Of a stretch of DNA of 64,000 bases, positions 8,036-17,135 are shown piece by piece. The notes under the pieces are model-generated. The model saw nothing but the letters and a program-made list of their open reading frames with translations. It was not told the DNA's origin and ran no database searches. Each line of letters starts with the position of its first letter. Positions within the stretch are counted from its first letter, which is position 1. The stretch comes from Vibrio sp. VB16 (lineage in GTDB: Bacteria; Pseudomonadota; Gammaproteobacteria; Enterobacterales; Vibrionaceae), in the NCBI RefSeq assembly GCF_015594925.2, contig NZ_CP087590.1, forward strand, positions 3,348,001-3,412,000, given 5' to 3'. The position numbers were made by a program, and so were the translations under genes.

Positions 8036-9832
8036 CTATTTCCAGTGGTTGGTCGATTGGTTATCAGTTTCCATCTCTTGACCGAATATTTCTTCTAACT
8101 CTTTTCGAGACTCTTTTGAGCGCTGGGCAAGGTCTTTATCATCGGTATGCTTAGGTAACAACTCTCTCAGCATCGCGTTATCCAGCTTACGAAAGTGATC
8201 CTCTGATCTTTTTGCCTGATACGGATGCATTCCTAGTTCAACGAGTAACTGTCGACCTAAATCCAGTGCACCTAAGAACGTTTCACGGGAATAGTTTGGT
8301 ACGCCATGATTCAATAATTGATATGCCTCTACACGGCTTCGAGCACGAGCAAATATTTTCAGATTAGGAAAATGCTGTTGGCAGATTTCCACAATATGTA
8401 AGATCTCGTCAGGGCTATCGGTACAGGCAACTAAAGCTTCCGCTTTATCCGCACCAGCGGCACGTAACAGATCCAATTGAGTCGCGTCGCCATAAAACAC
8501 TTTGTAGCCATATTTTCTCAGCAATCGTATCTGGCTAGCATCACTTTCTAATACGGTAATACGGATCTTATTGGCATACATGAGTCGACCGACAACCTGA
8601 CCAAAACGGCCGAAGCCGGCTATAATCACTCTTGGATTTCGATTAACCACATCTTCTTGTGCAAGTCCTTCATCATTGTTAATTGTTGCAGAAAACCATT
8701 TCTTCTGTACAAGCAGTAACAACGGTGTGGTCACCATAGACAAACTCACCACAACTAATAAAAAGGCAACCAATTCAGGGTCTAATAAGTTCTCAGCTTG
8801 CGCCGCAGTGAACAGAACAAAAGCAAACTCACCACCTTGGCTCAAAATCGCCGCCATTCGACTTCGAGCTTTCGCTTGAGTGCCAAAAAGGCGAGCCAAT
8901 ATGTAGAGAATCCCTCCTTTTATTGCAACGAGAATAACCACCGCCACCAAAATTTTAAAGGGCTCTAAAATAATGAGGCCTAAGTTTACTGCCATGCCAA
9001 CTGCGATAAAAAACAACCCAAGCAACAAACCTTTAAACGGTTCAATGGCCACTTCCAGTTCATGTCGATACTCACTTTCGGCAAGCAGAACACCAGCAAG
9101 AAAAGTACCGAGTGCCATAGACAAACCTAGGCTTTGCATGATTAACGCAATACCAATGACCACAAGAAGTGCAGCCACGGTAAACAACTCTCGTACACCA
9201 CTGGTCACCACATATCGAAACAATGGGCGCAATAAAAAATGGCCACCAACGAGCAACACAATAATAGAACCAAAAGTCGTCATAGTATCGAGCCAATCAC
9301 CTCCGCCATTCCCTCCTGCAAGTACAGGTAGTATGGCCAACATTGGTATCACGGCAATATCTTGGAATAAAAGAACAGCAAAGCCGGATTGACCTGTCTC
9401 TGAACCAGCTAAACCCTGCTCTTCAATAACTCTGAGCGCTATCGCAGTGGAAGACAAGGCTAGCCCCATTCCTACCACCAAACTGGTTTGCCATGACAGC
9501 CCAAAGAAGCTTGCGATGCTGGCAAGTACACAAGAGGTCACCACCACTTGTGCACCACCCAAACCCAAAATAGGGTTTCTCATTTGCCATAATTTTTTGG
9601 GATTAAGTTCTAAGCCGATAAGAAAAAGTAATAACACCACACCAAATTCGGCAAAATGAAGGATAGCGTCTACATCACTGATTAACCCAAAACCCCAAGG
9701 TCCAATTGCGACACCAGCGAGTAGATACCCTAAGACTGAACCTAACCCCATTCGTTGAGCAAGTGGCACGGCCACAACGGCTGCGGACAAAAAAATCACA
9801 CTACTTTGCAAAAAATCATTCGTCATTGCCAT
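8036..9832 (-). CDS. kefB: Glutathione-regulated potassium efflux antiporter KefB
   Basis: Inner-membrane K+/H+ antiporter of the CPA2 family that protects against electrophiles. The 598-residue protein has about 12 transmembrane segments over residues 5-380, including GYLLAGVAIGPWGFG and the FLIGLELNPKKLW segment, then an RCK/TrkA-N nucleotide-binding domain starting near residue 400 (RVIIAGFGRFGQVVGRLM) and an acidic/basic C-terminal tail. It overlaps the kefG stop by 17 bp, so antiporter and ancillary protein are co-translated. KefB rather than KefC is chosen because of the neighbouring kefG, yheV and yheS. Confidence 0.93.
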   Translation of the reverse strand: MAMTNDFLQSSVIFLSAAVVAVPLAQRMGLGSVLGYLLAGVAIGPWGFGLISDVDAILHFAEFGVVLLLFLIGLELNPKKLWQMRNPILGLGGAQVVVTSCVLASIASFFGLSWQTSLVVGMGLALSSTAIALRVIEEQGLAGSETGQSGFAVLLFQDIAVIPMLAILPVLAGGNGGGDWLDTMTTFGSIIVLLVGGHFLLRPLFRYVVTSGVRELFTVAALLVVIGIALIMQSLGLSMALGTFLAGVLLAESEYRHELEVAIEPFKGLLLGLFFIAVGMAVNLGLIILEPFKILVAVVILVAIKGGILYILARLFGTQAKARSRMAAILSQGGEFAFVLFTAAQAENLLDPELVAFLLVVVSLSMVTTPLLLLVQKKWFSATINNDEGLAQEDVVNRNPRVIIAGFGRFGQVVGRLMYANKIRITVLESDASQIRLLRKYGYKVFYGDATQLDLLRAAGADKAEALVACTDSPDEILHIVEICQQHFPNLKIFARARSRVEAYQLLNHGVPNYSRETFLGALDLGRQLLVELGMHPYQAKRSEDHFRKLDNAMLRELLPKHTDDKDLAQRSKESRKELEEIFGQEMETDNQSTNHWK

Positions 9833-10436
9833 CAGCTAAGTCCTCCGATTTTTCTATTTCGTACGATTCCCATGGATTCATTAACCAATGACGGTAGGCT
9901 TCAGCATGCTGCAATCGTTCCACATCAGAGATATGCCTAGCCCAATGCAAAACTATCGGCTCCATCCAGTTCATTCGACACAAGCCCGCCGTTAACTCAA
10001 ATGGCTGTAGTATCTCTTCCATTGGGTATTTGTTATAGCCTGACGGGGCAAAAGCTTCTCGTGCACCTCCGGTTGTAATAACACTACGCCAATGCTTTCC
10101 CTTTAAAGCGCAGTTGTCACCAAAGGCAAAACCTTTACCCAACACCCTATCCATCCACTCCTTCAAAAGCGCAGGGCAAGAATACATAAACAAAGGGTGT
10201 TGAAATACGACGATATCGTGAGACAGCAAGAGTTGATGTTCTTTTTGAACATCAATGAAAAAGTCTGGATACTGGGCATAGAGATCATGAATCGTCACGT
10301 GATCGAGATCTTGTATCTTTTTTAACATCACATTATTGGCAACAGAAGTACCCGGTTCCGGATGGACAAAAATCACCAAAATACGTGGTAGAGGCATAGT
10401 CGCGTCTATCATTCCTTGAAGAGCTTCCTTTTGCAT
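9816..10436 (-). CDS. kefG: KefG ancillary flavin oxidoreductase of KefB
   Basis: Flavodoxin-fold NAD(P)H oxidoreductase needed for full KefB activity. The core reads ILVIFVHPEPGTSVAN, VTIHDLYAQYPDFFIDV and VVFQHPLFMYSCPALLKEWMDRVLGKGFAFG, which are hallmark KefG/KefF segments. The open frame is 206 residues, longer than the usual 184; the true start may be Met9 (10412) or Met14 (10397), and none has a clearly better ribosome-binding site. Overlaps kefB. Confidence 0.92.
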   Translation of the reverse strand: MQKEALQGMIDATMPLPRILVIFVHPEPGTSVANNVMLKKIQDLDHVTIHDLYAQYPDFFIDVQKEHQLLLSHDIVVFQHPLFMYSCPALLKEWMDRVLGKGFAFGDNCALKGKHWRSVITTGGAREAFAPSGYNKYPMEEILQPFELTAGLCRMNWMEPIVLHWARHISDVERLQHAEAYRHWLMNPWESYEIEKSEDLADGNDE

Positions 10437-10593
10437 TTAGTTATCATCGATAGTTTACTCAAACCAATGATATGCTAGATTTATTCATTTTTTAGTATCA
10501 AACATCATATCGCAAATTGCATAATGATCGACTTTTATTCTCAGAACGCCTACTATTCCCGCGTTTAAACCATTTCCTATCAATAAGATTTCT

Positions 10594-12510
10594 ATGATTA
10601 CGTTTTCAGATATTCAACTGCTGCGAGGCGGTAAAGCTCTCCTAGAACAAGCCACTGCGACCATTCATCCCGGAGATAAGGTCGGGTTAGTGGGTAAAAA
10701 TGGTTGTGGTAAATCCACACTATTTGCGCTACTAAAAGGCGAACTTTCCATTGACGCCGGATCCTTTGCTCAACCCGCACACTGGGAACTCGCTTGGGTC
10801 GCGCAAGAAACCCCAGCATTAGAACGTCCTGCTCTGGAATATGTTATTGATGGTGACAGAGAATATCGAAATCTAGAAGCCCAATTAGCCAGAGCGGAAG
10901 AGGTCGATAACGGCACGTTGGTTGCCGAACTACATGGAAAAATAGAGACCATAGGTGGTTACACTATTCGAGCCAGATCGGCCGAGCTACTCAATGGTTT
11001 AGGCTTTAGTCAAGAGCAGATGAACTGGAATTTGACCCAGTTCTCTGGAGGTTGGCGTATGCGATTAAACTTGGCACAAGCCTTGTTATGCCGTTCAGAT
11101 CTGCTACTGCTCGATGAGCCAACCAACCACTTAGATCTCGATGCAGTTATGTGGCTAGAAAAATGGCTGCAAAACTATCCAGGAACGCTTATTTTGATCT
11201 CTCACGATCGGGATTTCCTAGATCCAATCATAAATAGAATTATCCACGTAGAAAATCAGCTTCTTAATCAATACACAGGTAACTATTCATCGTTTGAAAA
11301 TCAGCGTGCTGAAAAACTGGTCCTGCAACAAGCCATGTTCCAAAAGCAGCAGAAGCAAGTTAACCATATGCAGAGCTATATCGATCGTTTTCGCTATAAA
11401 GCCTCTAAAGCAAAACAAGCTCAAAGCAGAATCAAAGCGCTAGAAAAGATGGAAAAGGTTCTTCCTGCTCAACTGGACAACCCATTCAACTTTGAGTTTC
11501 GTATTCCTTCTGCTCTACCAAACCCAATATTAATGATGGATGAGGTCTCGGCAGGGTATGACGACAACCTTATCTTAGAAAAAATTCGGCTGAACTTAGT
11601 TCCCGGCAGCCGAATCGGCCTATTAGGACGAAATGGGGCGGGTAAATCCACTCTAATTAAATTGCTTTCCGGCGAACTTGCACCACAAGGTGGCGATCTC
11701 ACTTATTCACAGGGAGTCAACATCGGCTACTTCGCCCAGCACCAGCTAGAGACCCTTCATCCTGAAGAAACGGCATTGCAACATATGATGCAAATAGCCC
11801 CGAAACAGACAGAACAAGAACTCAGAAACTATTTAGGTAGTTTTGGATTCCATGGTGACAAAGCATTAGATAAAGTCGCTCCTTTTTCGGGAGGAGAAAA
11901 AGCCCGCCTGGTTCTAGCGTTAGTGGTTTGGCAAAAGCCAAACCTATTACTACTCGATGAACCAACCAACCACCTTGACTTAGATATGCGTCAAGCATTG
12001 ACGTTTGCGTTGCAAACTTTTGAAGGCGCGATGGTTATCGTTAGTCACGATAGATATTTGCTGCGCGCGACAACGGACGATCTTTATCTTGTGCACGACC
12101 GCCAAGTTTCCCCCTTTGATGGCGACCTAAATGATTACTACAAATGGTTGACGGAGCAAAATAAAGCCGATAAAAAAGAGGCCGCACAAGATCTTCCCGC
12201 TAAAAGTGGTTCTAATAATGCGACATCGAAAAAAGAGCAAAAGCGCAAAGAAGCCGAATTTCGCAAACAAACCGCACCGCTCAGAAAAGAGCTGGAAAAA
12301 CTTGAAAAGAAAATGGATAAGCTTAGTGTAACGCTCACGGAAACCGAACAAGAGTTATTAGACACATCGCTGTACCAGGCTGAAAATAAAGCTAAACTTA
12401 ATCAAGTATTAGCACTTCAAGCAACATCTAAATCTTCTCTAGAAGATATCGAACTAGAGTGGATGACTATTCAGGAATCGCTAGAAGAGATGGAACAAGA
12501 ATTTAAATGA
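10594..12510 (+). CDS. yheS: ABC-F ATPase YheS
   Basis: Soluble duplicated ABC ATPase of the ABC-F family; members act on the ribosome E site rather than in transport. The 638-residue protein has two nucleotide-binding domains with Walker A GLVGKNGCGKST (about 31-42) and GLLGRNGAGKST (about 341-352), signatures FSGGWRMRL and FSGGEKARL, and two LLLLDEPTNHLDL Walker B motifs. The interdomain linker (about 235-300) and C-terminal extension (about 530-638) are charged and coiled-coil forming. No membrane segment is present. Stop overlaps the next gene by 4 bp. Confidence 0.95.
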   Translation: MITFSDIQLLRGGKALLEQATATIHPGDKVGLVGKNGCGKSTLFALLKGELSIDAGSFAQPAHWELAWVAQETPALERPALEYVIDGDREYRNLEAQLARAEEVDNGTLVAELHGKIETIGGYTIRARSAELLNGLGFSQEQMNWNLTQFSGGWRMRLNLAQALLCRSDLLLLDEPTNHLDLDAVMWLEKWLQNYPGTLILISHDRDFLDPIINRIIHVENQLLNQYTGNYSSFENQRAEKLVLQQAMFQKQQKQVNHMQSYIDRFRYKASKAKQAQSRIKALEKMEKVLPAQLDNPFNFEFRIPSALPNPILMMDEVSAGYDDNLILEKIRLNLVPGSRIGLLGRNGAGKSTLIKLLSGELAPQGGDLTYSQGVNIGYFAQHQLETLHPEETALQHMMQIAPKQTEQELRNYLGSFGFHGDKALDKVAPFSGGEKARLVLALVVWQKPNLLLLDEPTNHLDLDMRQALTFALQTFEGAMVIVSHDRYLLRATTDDLYLVHDRQVSPFDGDLNDYYKWLTEQNKADKKEAAQDLPAKSGSNNATSKKEQKRKEAEFRKQTAPLRKELEKLEKKMDKLSVTLTETEQELLDTSLYQAENKAKLNQVLALQATSKSSLEDIELEWMTIQESLEEMEQEFK

Positions 12511-12968
12511 CAAAACTCGCTTCTTTTTCACTCACCTTAGAACGTTTATGGCAATTCAGTTTGCAGTATTACAACGTGCGAGGTGTTAAAGAAGCGTGTC
12601 TTTCTCTACAAAATAATTACCACGGAAATGTCAATTTGTTGCTTTTATTGAAGTGGTTAGATGAACAAGAGCTTATTTTTGATGAACACGATTGGACGAA
12701 AATCCAACACTGCCTTCATCGCACTGAAGAACTACTTTTACACTTTCGAACTTTACGAAAAAAAGCAAAATCGCATCTACCAGCCACGCTATACAGAGAG
12801 TCTTTAGAGTTTGAGCTATTACTAGAGAAGCAACAACAGTCCGATTTAGTCGACTGTATAAACTCCATTGAGTTCTCTACAAATAAAACCGAACCGCTGA
12901 CATTACGCTACTGCCGCTCACTCAATGCAGAACACCTCTTTAATAATTTCCCCAAGCCCTCTAGCTAA
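12507..12968 (+). CDS. TIGR02444-type conserved hypothetical protein
   Basis: A 153-residue protein with LWQFSLQYYNVRGVKEACLS and VNLLLLLKWLDEQ, segments I associate with the TIGR02444 (DUF2390) family that follows yheS in Vibrio and Pseudomonas relatives. Mostly helical, no signal peptide or catalytic motif visible. It starts inside the yheS stop (ATGA), so it is probably translated with it. Function unknown. Confidence 0.8.
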   Translation: MTKLASFSLTLERLWQFSLQYYNVRGVKEACLSLQNNYHGNVNLLLLLKWLDEQELIFDEHDWTKIQHCLHRTEELLLHFRTLRKKAKSHLPATLYRESLEFELLLEKQQQSDLVDCINSIEFSTNKTEPLTLRYCRSLNAEHLFNNFPKPSS

Positions 12969-12981
12969 GAGGTTGTCAAAA

Positions 12982-13035
12982 AATCATTGAACCGTTTCAT
13001 TGATTTATCTACATTAAAAAGAGATGGATAAATCA
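12982..13035. repeat. Nested inverted repeats at the left edge of the GATase-LysE-MocR island
   Basis: TGATTTATC at 13001-13009 and GATAAATCA at 13027-13035 form a perfect 9-bp inverted repeat. The same left arm also pairs imperfectly with AATCATTGA at 12985, through the ACCGTT spacer. It begins just after the stop of the TIGR02444 gene, where synteny with E. coli breaks. It could be an operator, terminator remnant or insertion scar. Confidence 0.45.
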
Positions 13036-13158
13036 TTAAACACCAAAATTCCGTATAAATTAATCCATTACTTATGGAAAAAAACTCGTTATGAGGCCAA
13101 TATAAACCGCCACTTACTGTATAAGTATTGGCCTGATTATAGGTTAAATAGTTTTTAG
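13024..13158 (+). CDS. Possible small protein, 44 residues, basic and aromatic
   Basis: A short open frame starting MDKSLNTKIPYKLIHYLWKK and ending with a Tyr/Trp/Arg-rich tail (KYWPDYRLNSF). It is too unusual in composition to dismiss, but the purine-rich AAAAAGAG before the ATG is only 1 nt away, so initiation is doubtful. It could be a small protein, a leader peptide for the amidotransferase gene 25 bp downstream, or a remnant. I do not recognise it. Confidence 0.25.
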   Translation: MDKSLNTKIPYKLIHYLWKKTRYEANINRHLLYKYWPDYRLNSF

Positions 13159-13183
13159 ATCATGGATGGTCAAAAGGGTAAAA

Positions 13184-13903
13184 ATGAAAAAAATAATCAT
13201 CGTAAATGTGGGTTCAGCACCCGAAGTACAATTTAAAAAATTTGGCGATTTTGAAGTTTGGGCAAAAAATGCCATTACAGAAAAAAAACTTACTTCAGAT
13301 AAACAGACCCTCGACATCATTTTTCACGACGGTATATTGAACCCACTCCCCAGTTTAGACACGATTGCTGGTGTGATTATTATGGGCTCTTTGTCCATGG
13401 CGACAGAAAAAACAGACTGGATGCTTCGCCTCTCAACAGAAATTTCTCAACTTGTTCACAACCAGATTCCCTTGCTAGGCATCTGCTTCGGTCATCAACT
13501 TATCGCACAAGCGATGGGTGGAGAGGTCGGTTACCATCCTAAAGGTCTTGAGATAGGCACTGTCGATATACATACACTAAGTGCCGCAGAAAACGATCCT
13601 ATTTTTGCTCATTTACCAGCACACTTTTCCGCTCATGCCGTTCATTTCCAATCAGTAATAACGCTTCCAAAAACAGCGACACTGTTGGCTAGTAATGATT
13701 TTGAGCCTCACCATGCCTTTAGAATCGGAAAATGTACTTGGGGTGTTCAGTTTCATCCAGAATTTACAGCGGACATTATGCGGCTTTCACTTGCCGGTTT
13801 GAAAGAACAGGTAACTAGAGGGTTTGAGCAAAAGCACACCGCCATTTCTGATACCAAATATGCTAGTGAAGTTTTAGTTCGATTCTATGAATACTGCTCA
13901 TGA
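13184..13903 (+). CDS. Class I glutamine amidotransferase-like protein
   Basis: A 239-residue stand-alone GATase1-fold protein. The nucleophile is Cys101 in LLGICFGHQLIAQAMGG and the His/Glu pair is in GVQFHPEFTADIM; the full catalytic triad is therefore present. Members of this stand-alone group hydrolyse the gamma-glutamyl amide of glutamine or gamma-glutamyl conjugates; the real substrate here is unknown. The start at 13184 is preceded by AAGGGT at a good distance; an in-frame ATG at 13166 lacks one. Converges on the LysE exporter gene, with a hairpin between. Confidence 0.85.
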   Translation: MKKIIIVNVGSAPEVQFKKFGDFEVWAKNAITEKKLTSDKQTLDIIFHDGILNPLPSLDTIAGVIIMGSLSMATEKTDWMLRLSTEISQLVHNQIPLLGICFGHQLIAQAMGGEVGYHPKGLEIGTVDIHTLSAAENDPIFAHLPAHFSAHAVHFQSVITLPKTATLLASNDFEPHHAFRIGKCTWGVQFHPEFTADIMRLSLAGLKEQVTRGFEQKHTAISDTKYASEVLVRFYEYCS

Positions 13904-13950
13904 AGAAAATGGGGAGTGATTATTAAAAGTAAAAACATTTCTTTATTGTC

Positions 13951-13980
13951 CGTTCTTCATCCTCATAAGGATGAAGAACG
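13951..13980. terminator. Perfect hairpin between convergent amidotransferase and exporter genes
   Basis: A 13-bp perfect stem, CGTTCTTCATCCT paired with AGGATGAAGAACG, with a CATA loop. It has no strong T-run on either side, so it may act as a weak bidirectional terminator or mRNA-stabilising end. Confidence 0.6.
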
Positions 13981-14036
13981 TCGAGAACCTAAACCACATA
14001 CAATCACGTAACAAAAGGTTATTTTCGGACCAACTT

Positions 14037-14633
14037 TTACCAAATAAACACAACACAAATCGCAGTCAACGATCCCATACAAAGGTTAAATCGTCTCCAA
14101 GCAAGTGTGCTTGATAACCAGCGACCAATTAATGTTCCAAAACCAACCCAAATAGATGATGTTTGTATCTGAGTAATCCAAAAAATCACCGCAATAACCA
14201 ATATTGACCACCAATACTCATTACCCTGCAAAGAAAACGACCCTATTGCCGTGACCATCATCATCCATGCTTTCGGGTTAAGGTATTGAAATAACGCAGC
14301 CTCTACAAATGTCATAGGCTTACTGCTTTCGTCTCCGTGTTCGGAAACGGGTTTTGCATTGGCTATTTTCCAAGCTAAGTAAAACAAATAACTGCTACCT
14401 ACCCATTTCATCGCATCTTGTATAACCGGATATTGCTGGAAAATGAGACCAAGGCCTGAAGCCAACAAAAGAATCATGCTCATTAAACCGACACCAATAC
14501 CAAAGGCATGTGGCAAAGATCGTCGATATCCAAAGTTGGCACCTGAAGCCGTTAACATAACGTTATTTGGTCCCGGAGTTCCTGTCATTACAATCGCGAA
14601 CATCGCTATTGATATAAAAAATTGCCATTCCAT
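14037..14633 (-). CDS. LysE/RhtB-family amino acid exporter
   Basis: Inner-membrane exporter of about six helices, 198 residues. The signature near the N-terminus, MTGTPGPNNVMLTASGANFG, is the LysE/RhtB hallmark, and YLNPKAWMMM is the second conserved segment. Divergent from the MocR-type regulator with a strong palindrome in between, which suggests that the regulator controls it. The amino acid exported cannot be read from sequence; Cys/O-acetylserine (EamB-like) or threonine-type substrates are possible. Confidence 0.9.
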   Translation of the reverse strand: MEWQFFISIAMFAIVMTGTPGPNNVMLTASGANFGYRRSLPHAFGIGVGLMSMILLLASGLGLIFQQYPVIQDAMKWVGSSYLFYLAWKIANAKPVSEHGDESSKPMTFVEAALFQYLNPKAWMMMVTAIGSFSLQGNEYWWSILVIAVIFWITQIQTSSIWVGFGTLIGRWLSSTLAWRRFNLCMGSLTAICVVFIW

Positions 14634-14650
14634 TTAGTGTTCCTCATCCC

Positions 14651-14678
14651 TTGCAAATTGTATCGGTACAATTTGCAA
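14651..14678. promoter_or_regulatory. Perfect 12-bp palindromic operator, exporter/MocR intergenic
   Basis: TTGCAAATTGTA and TACAATTTGCAA are exact reverse complements around a TCGG spacer. The site ends 18 bp before the exporter start codon and lies 83 bp upstream of the MocR start, ideal for control of both divergent genes. A related half-site, TTGTATCGG on the minus strand (about 14785), lies just inside the MocR coding region. It is very likely the binding site of the neighbouring regulator. Confidence 0.85.
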
Positions 14679-14760
14679 ATATTGGTTGATTTTCTCGTTT
14701 TTTGCGTACAAAATGACCATAACAATGCATCAACTAAAGATCAAAGGATTTATTGTCACC

Positions 14761-16152
14761 ATGACAATCATAGATTTTCAATTATCCGATACAAACAGAA
14801 TGCCTAAATACAAACAAATCGCAGAGCGATTGGCTGAGCAGATTGAATCCGGTCATTTAATGGCGAACGATAAACTACCCACCCATCGTCTATTGGCCGA
14901 CAAATTAGGCGTCACCGTTGGTACAGTGACACGAGCTTACTCCGAAGCTGAACGAAAAGGCTTAGTGGAAGCGCGAGTCGGTGCTGGGACCTATGTAGTA
15001 GATAAAAAAAAGGCATACTGGGCATTTGATCAAGGGGATAACTATGACTCAAACGAATGCAATTTCGGCTTCAATATCCCCCCTATGTTTGACCGCAGCG
15101 ATATGCTGAAAGATGCAATGGAGAAGGTTGCTCAATCACCCCAAGCACTCAATCAGTTTATGATCTATCAAAAACCAACGGGCATTGACTCCCATAGAGA
15201 GATTGTGGCTGATTGGTTAAATGAACATGGCGTTAAACTTGACGCAGACAGATTGTTGTTTTGTTCTGGTGCACAGCATGGGATGCAGATGGTATTTGAG
15301 GCATTCACTCGTGCGGGAGATACTATTTTATCGGAAAAACTTACCTATCCAGGGTTGATTAGTTTAGCCAAACAAAAGCAGCTAACCGTTAAAGGTATTG
15401 AAATGGATGAAGAGGGAATTATTCCTCATGCGCTTGAGGCGGCTTGCCGGCAATTCCAAGCTCGATTTATCTATCTGACCCCGACATTACAAAATCCTAC
15501 AACAGCAACCATGTCCTTGGAGCGACGTATCGCTATACTAGACATCTGTAAACAACATGACCTATATGTCATAGAAGACGATGTGAATGGTCTTCTTCCC
15601 GCAGATGCCCCACCACCAATGGTTAACTTAGCACCTGAGCAGGTTATTCATATTGGTGCTTTCTCCAAATGTCTCGCCCCGGGGTTACGCGTGGGTTACA
15701 TTCAACCCCCCACTAAACTGCACCCACACCTTAGTATTACGTTGCAAAACCATAGCTGGATGATTAGCCCATTACTTACCGCATTAGCGTGTGAGCTGCT
15801 TCGTTCCAACAAGCTAGAACATACCTTAGATTATATCCGGACTGAAATGAGAGGAAGGCTAACACTCGCGCTGATCTATTTATCTGATTTTCAACTCCAA
15901 TACACACACGACTGCTTCCACATTTGGTTAACATTGCCAGACCATTGGCGCTTAAGCGACTTTGTCCAAGAAGCCGCATGTAATGGTGTAATTGTAAAGT
16001 CAGCGGAACTATTTACGCCTCCAGCCGCCAACGTGCCTCCTGCCGTACGACTTGCATTAAGTTCACCAATCGATCAAGCTCAGGTAGAAGTCGGGCTAAT
16101 TAAATTGAAGGCCTTATTAGAGAGCACCCCAATCAGTGATTTTACTTTATGA
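14761..16152 (+). CDS. MocR-type regulator (GntR HTH fused to aminotransferase domain)
   Basis: A 463-residue PLP-dependent regulator. The N-terminal winged HTH (about residues 10-80) has YKQIAERLAEQIESGHL and LGVTVGTVTRAYSEAERKGL; the rest is a fold-type I aminotransferase domain with the PLP-binding Lys303 in GAFSKCLAPGLRVGY and the YLTPTLQNPTTA segment. The start at 14761 is chosen because the earlier in-frame ATGs encode no conserved sequence. Divergent from a LysE exporter, so an amino acid effector is likely. Its stop overlaps the yheT start by 4 bp, linking it to a conserved operon downstream. Confidence 0.9.
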   Translation: MTIIDFQLSDTNRMPKYKQIAERLAEQIESGHLMANDKLPTHRLLADKLGVTVGTVTRAYSEAERKGLVEARVGAGTYVVDKKKAYWAFDQGDNYDSNECNFGFNIPPMFDRSDMLKDAMEKVAQSPQALNQFMIYQKPTGIDSHREIVADWLNEHGVKLDADRLLFCSGAQHGMQMVFEAFTRAGDTILSEKLTYPGLISLAKQKQLTVKGIEMDEEGIIPHALEAACRQFQARFIYLTPTLQNPTTATMSLERRIAILDICKQHDLYVIEDDVNGLLPADAPPPMVNLAPEQVIHIGAFSKCLAPGLRVGYIQPPTKLHPHLSITLQNHSWMISPLLTALACELLRSNKLEHTLDYIRTEMRGRLTLALIYLSDFQLQYTHDCFHIWLTLPDHWRLSDFVQEAACNGVIVKSAELFTPPAANVPPAVRLALSSPIDQAQVEVGLIKLKALLESTPISDFTL

Positions 16153-17120
16153 CCGAGTTTAACGCAGCAAGAGGGTTAACCAATCCTCACCTACAGACTG
16201 TTATTCCTAGAATGATTCGGAAACAACCGCTTTTTTCTGCTAAATGGCAGACATTAGAAACACCAGACGGTGACTTCCTTGATCTTGCTTGGAGTGAAGA
16301 TTGGACCAGTCCAACGGCAAAAGAGAAGCCTATTTTTGTCCTTTTCCATGGCTTAGAAGGCAGCTTCGAGAGTCCATACGCCAATGGCTTGATGCATGCT
16401 TTTTCTCAGCAGGGTTGGCTATCTGTCATGATGCATTTTCGAGGCTGTAGCGGCAGACCCAATCGGCTAGCGAGAGCCTATCACTCAGGTGAAATCGAGG
16501 ACCCTCGTTTCTTTTTAGAGCATATACAAAACAGGTTTCCAGATCAGCCGAAGGTCGCCATTGGTATATCGCTTGGCGGAAACATGCTGGTTAATTATTT
16601 GGCTAAATACAATGACGATCCTATAGTAGAAGCGGCCACCGTCGTCTCTGCACCTCTTGACTTAGCAGCATGTTCATCAAGAATTGAACAAGGGTTTTCC
16701 AAGATTTATCGGAACTATCTTTTAACCTCTCTAAAGAAAAATGCGCTACAGAAACAGAATCAACTAGTGTCGGAACTTGGCGTTTCAACGCAGGATCTAA
16801 AGGCCTTAAAAACGCTTTATGGCTTCGATGATATGATCACGGCACCGTTACATGGGTTTAAAAATGCTAACGATTATTATCAACAATGTTCTGGCATCCA
16901 TGTTATTAATAAGGTCAACATCCCTTTGCAGGTCATTCATGCCGAAGACGACCCATTTATGACTCAAGCGGTAATACCAAACTTTCCATTAAACAAAAAT
17001 ATACACTATCGCCTTTTTAAACAAGGTGGTCATGTGGGCTTTTTATCCGGAACCTTGACTAAACCCGTTTTTTGGTTGGAACAAGCAATACCCAAATATT
17101 ACCAACACATCGCATCATGA
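16149..17120 (+). CDS. yheT: YheT-type alpha/beta hydrolase
   Basis: Predicted esterase of the ABHD1/3-like YheT family, 323 residues. The oxyanion segment FVLFHGLEGSFESPY, the nucleophile elbow GISLGGN (Ser141), the acid in HAEDDPFM and the final His in KQGGHVGFLSG give a complete triad. Natural substrate unknown; short-chain or lipid esters are inferred. Followed at 15 bp by yheU and then prkB, as in E. coli. The start overlaps the MocR stop. Confidence 0.92.
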   Translation: MTEFNAARGLTNPHLQTVIPRMIRKQPLFSAKWQTLETPDGDFLDLAWSEDWTSPTAKEKPIFVLFHGLEGSFESPYANGLMHAFSQQGWLSVMMHFRGCSGRPNRLARAYHSGEIEDPRFFLEHIQNRFPDQPKVAIGISLGGNMLVNYLAKYNDDPIVEAATVVSAPLDLAACSSRIEQGFSKIYRNYLLTSLKKNALQKQNQLVSELGVSTQDLKALKTLYGFDDMITAPLHGFKNANDYYQQCSGIHVINKVNIPLQVIHAEDDPFMTQAVIPNFPLNKNIHYRLFKQGGHVGFLSGTLTKPVFWLEQAIPKYYQHIAS

Positions 17121-17135
17121 ATAAAAGTAGGCTTT

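Noticed and set aside
8973..9392. 139-residue frame opposite kefB
   Set aside because: Antisense shadow of the membrane domain of kefB, rich in Pro/Ser/Thr, no start signal.
13951..13980. CRISPR-like or attachment site
   Set aside because: A single hairpin between convergent genes with no repeat array or integrase nearby.
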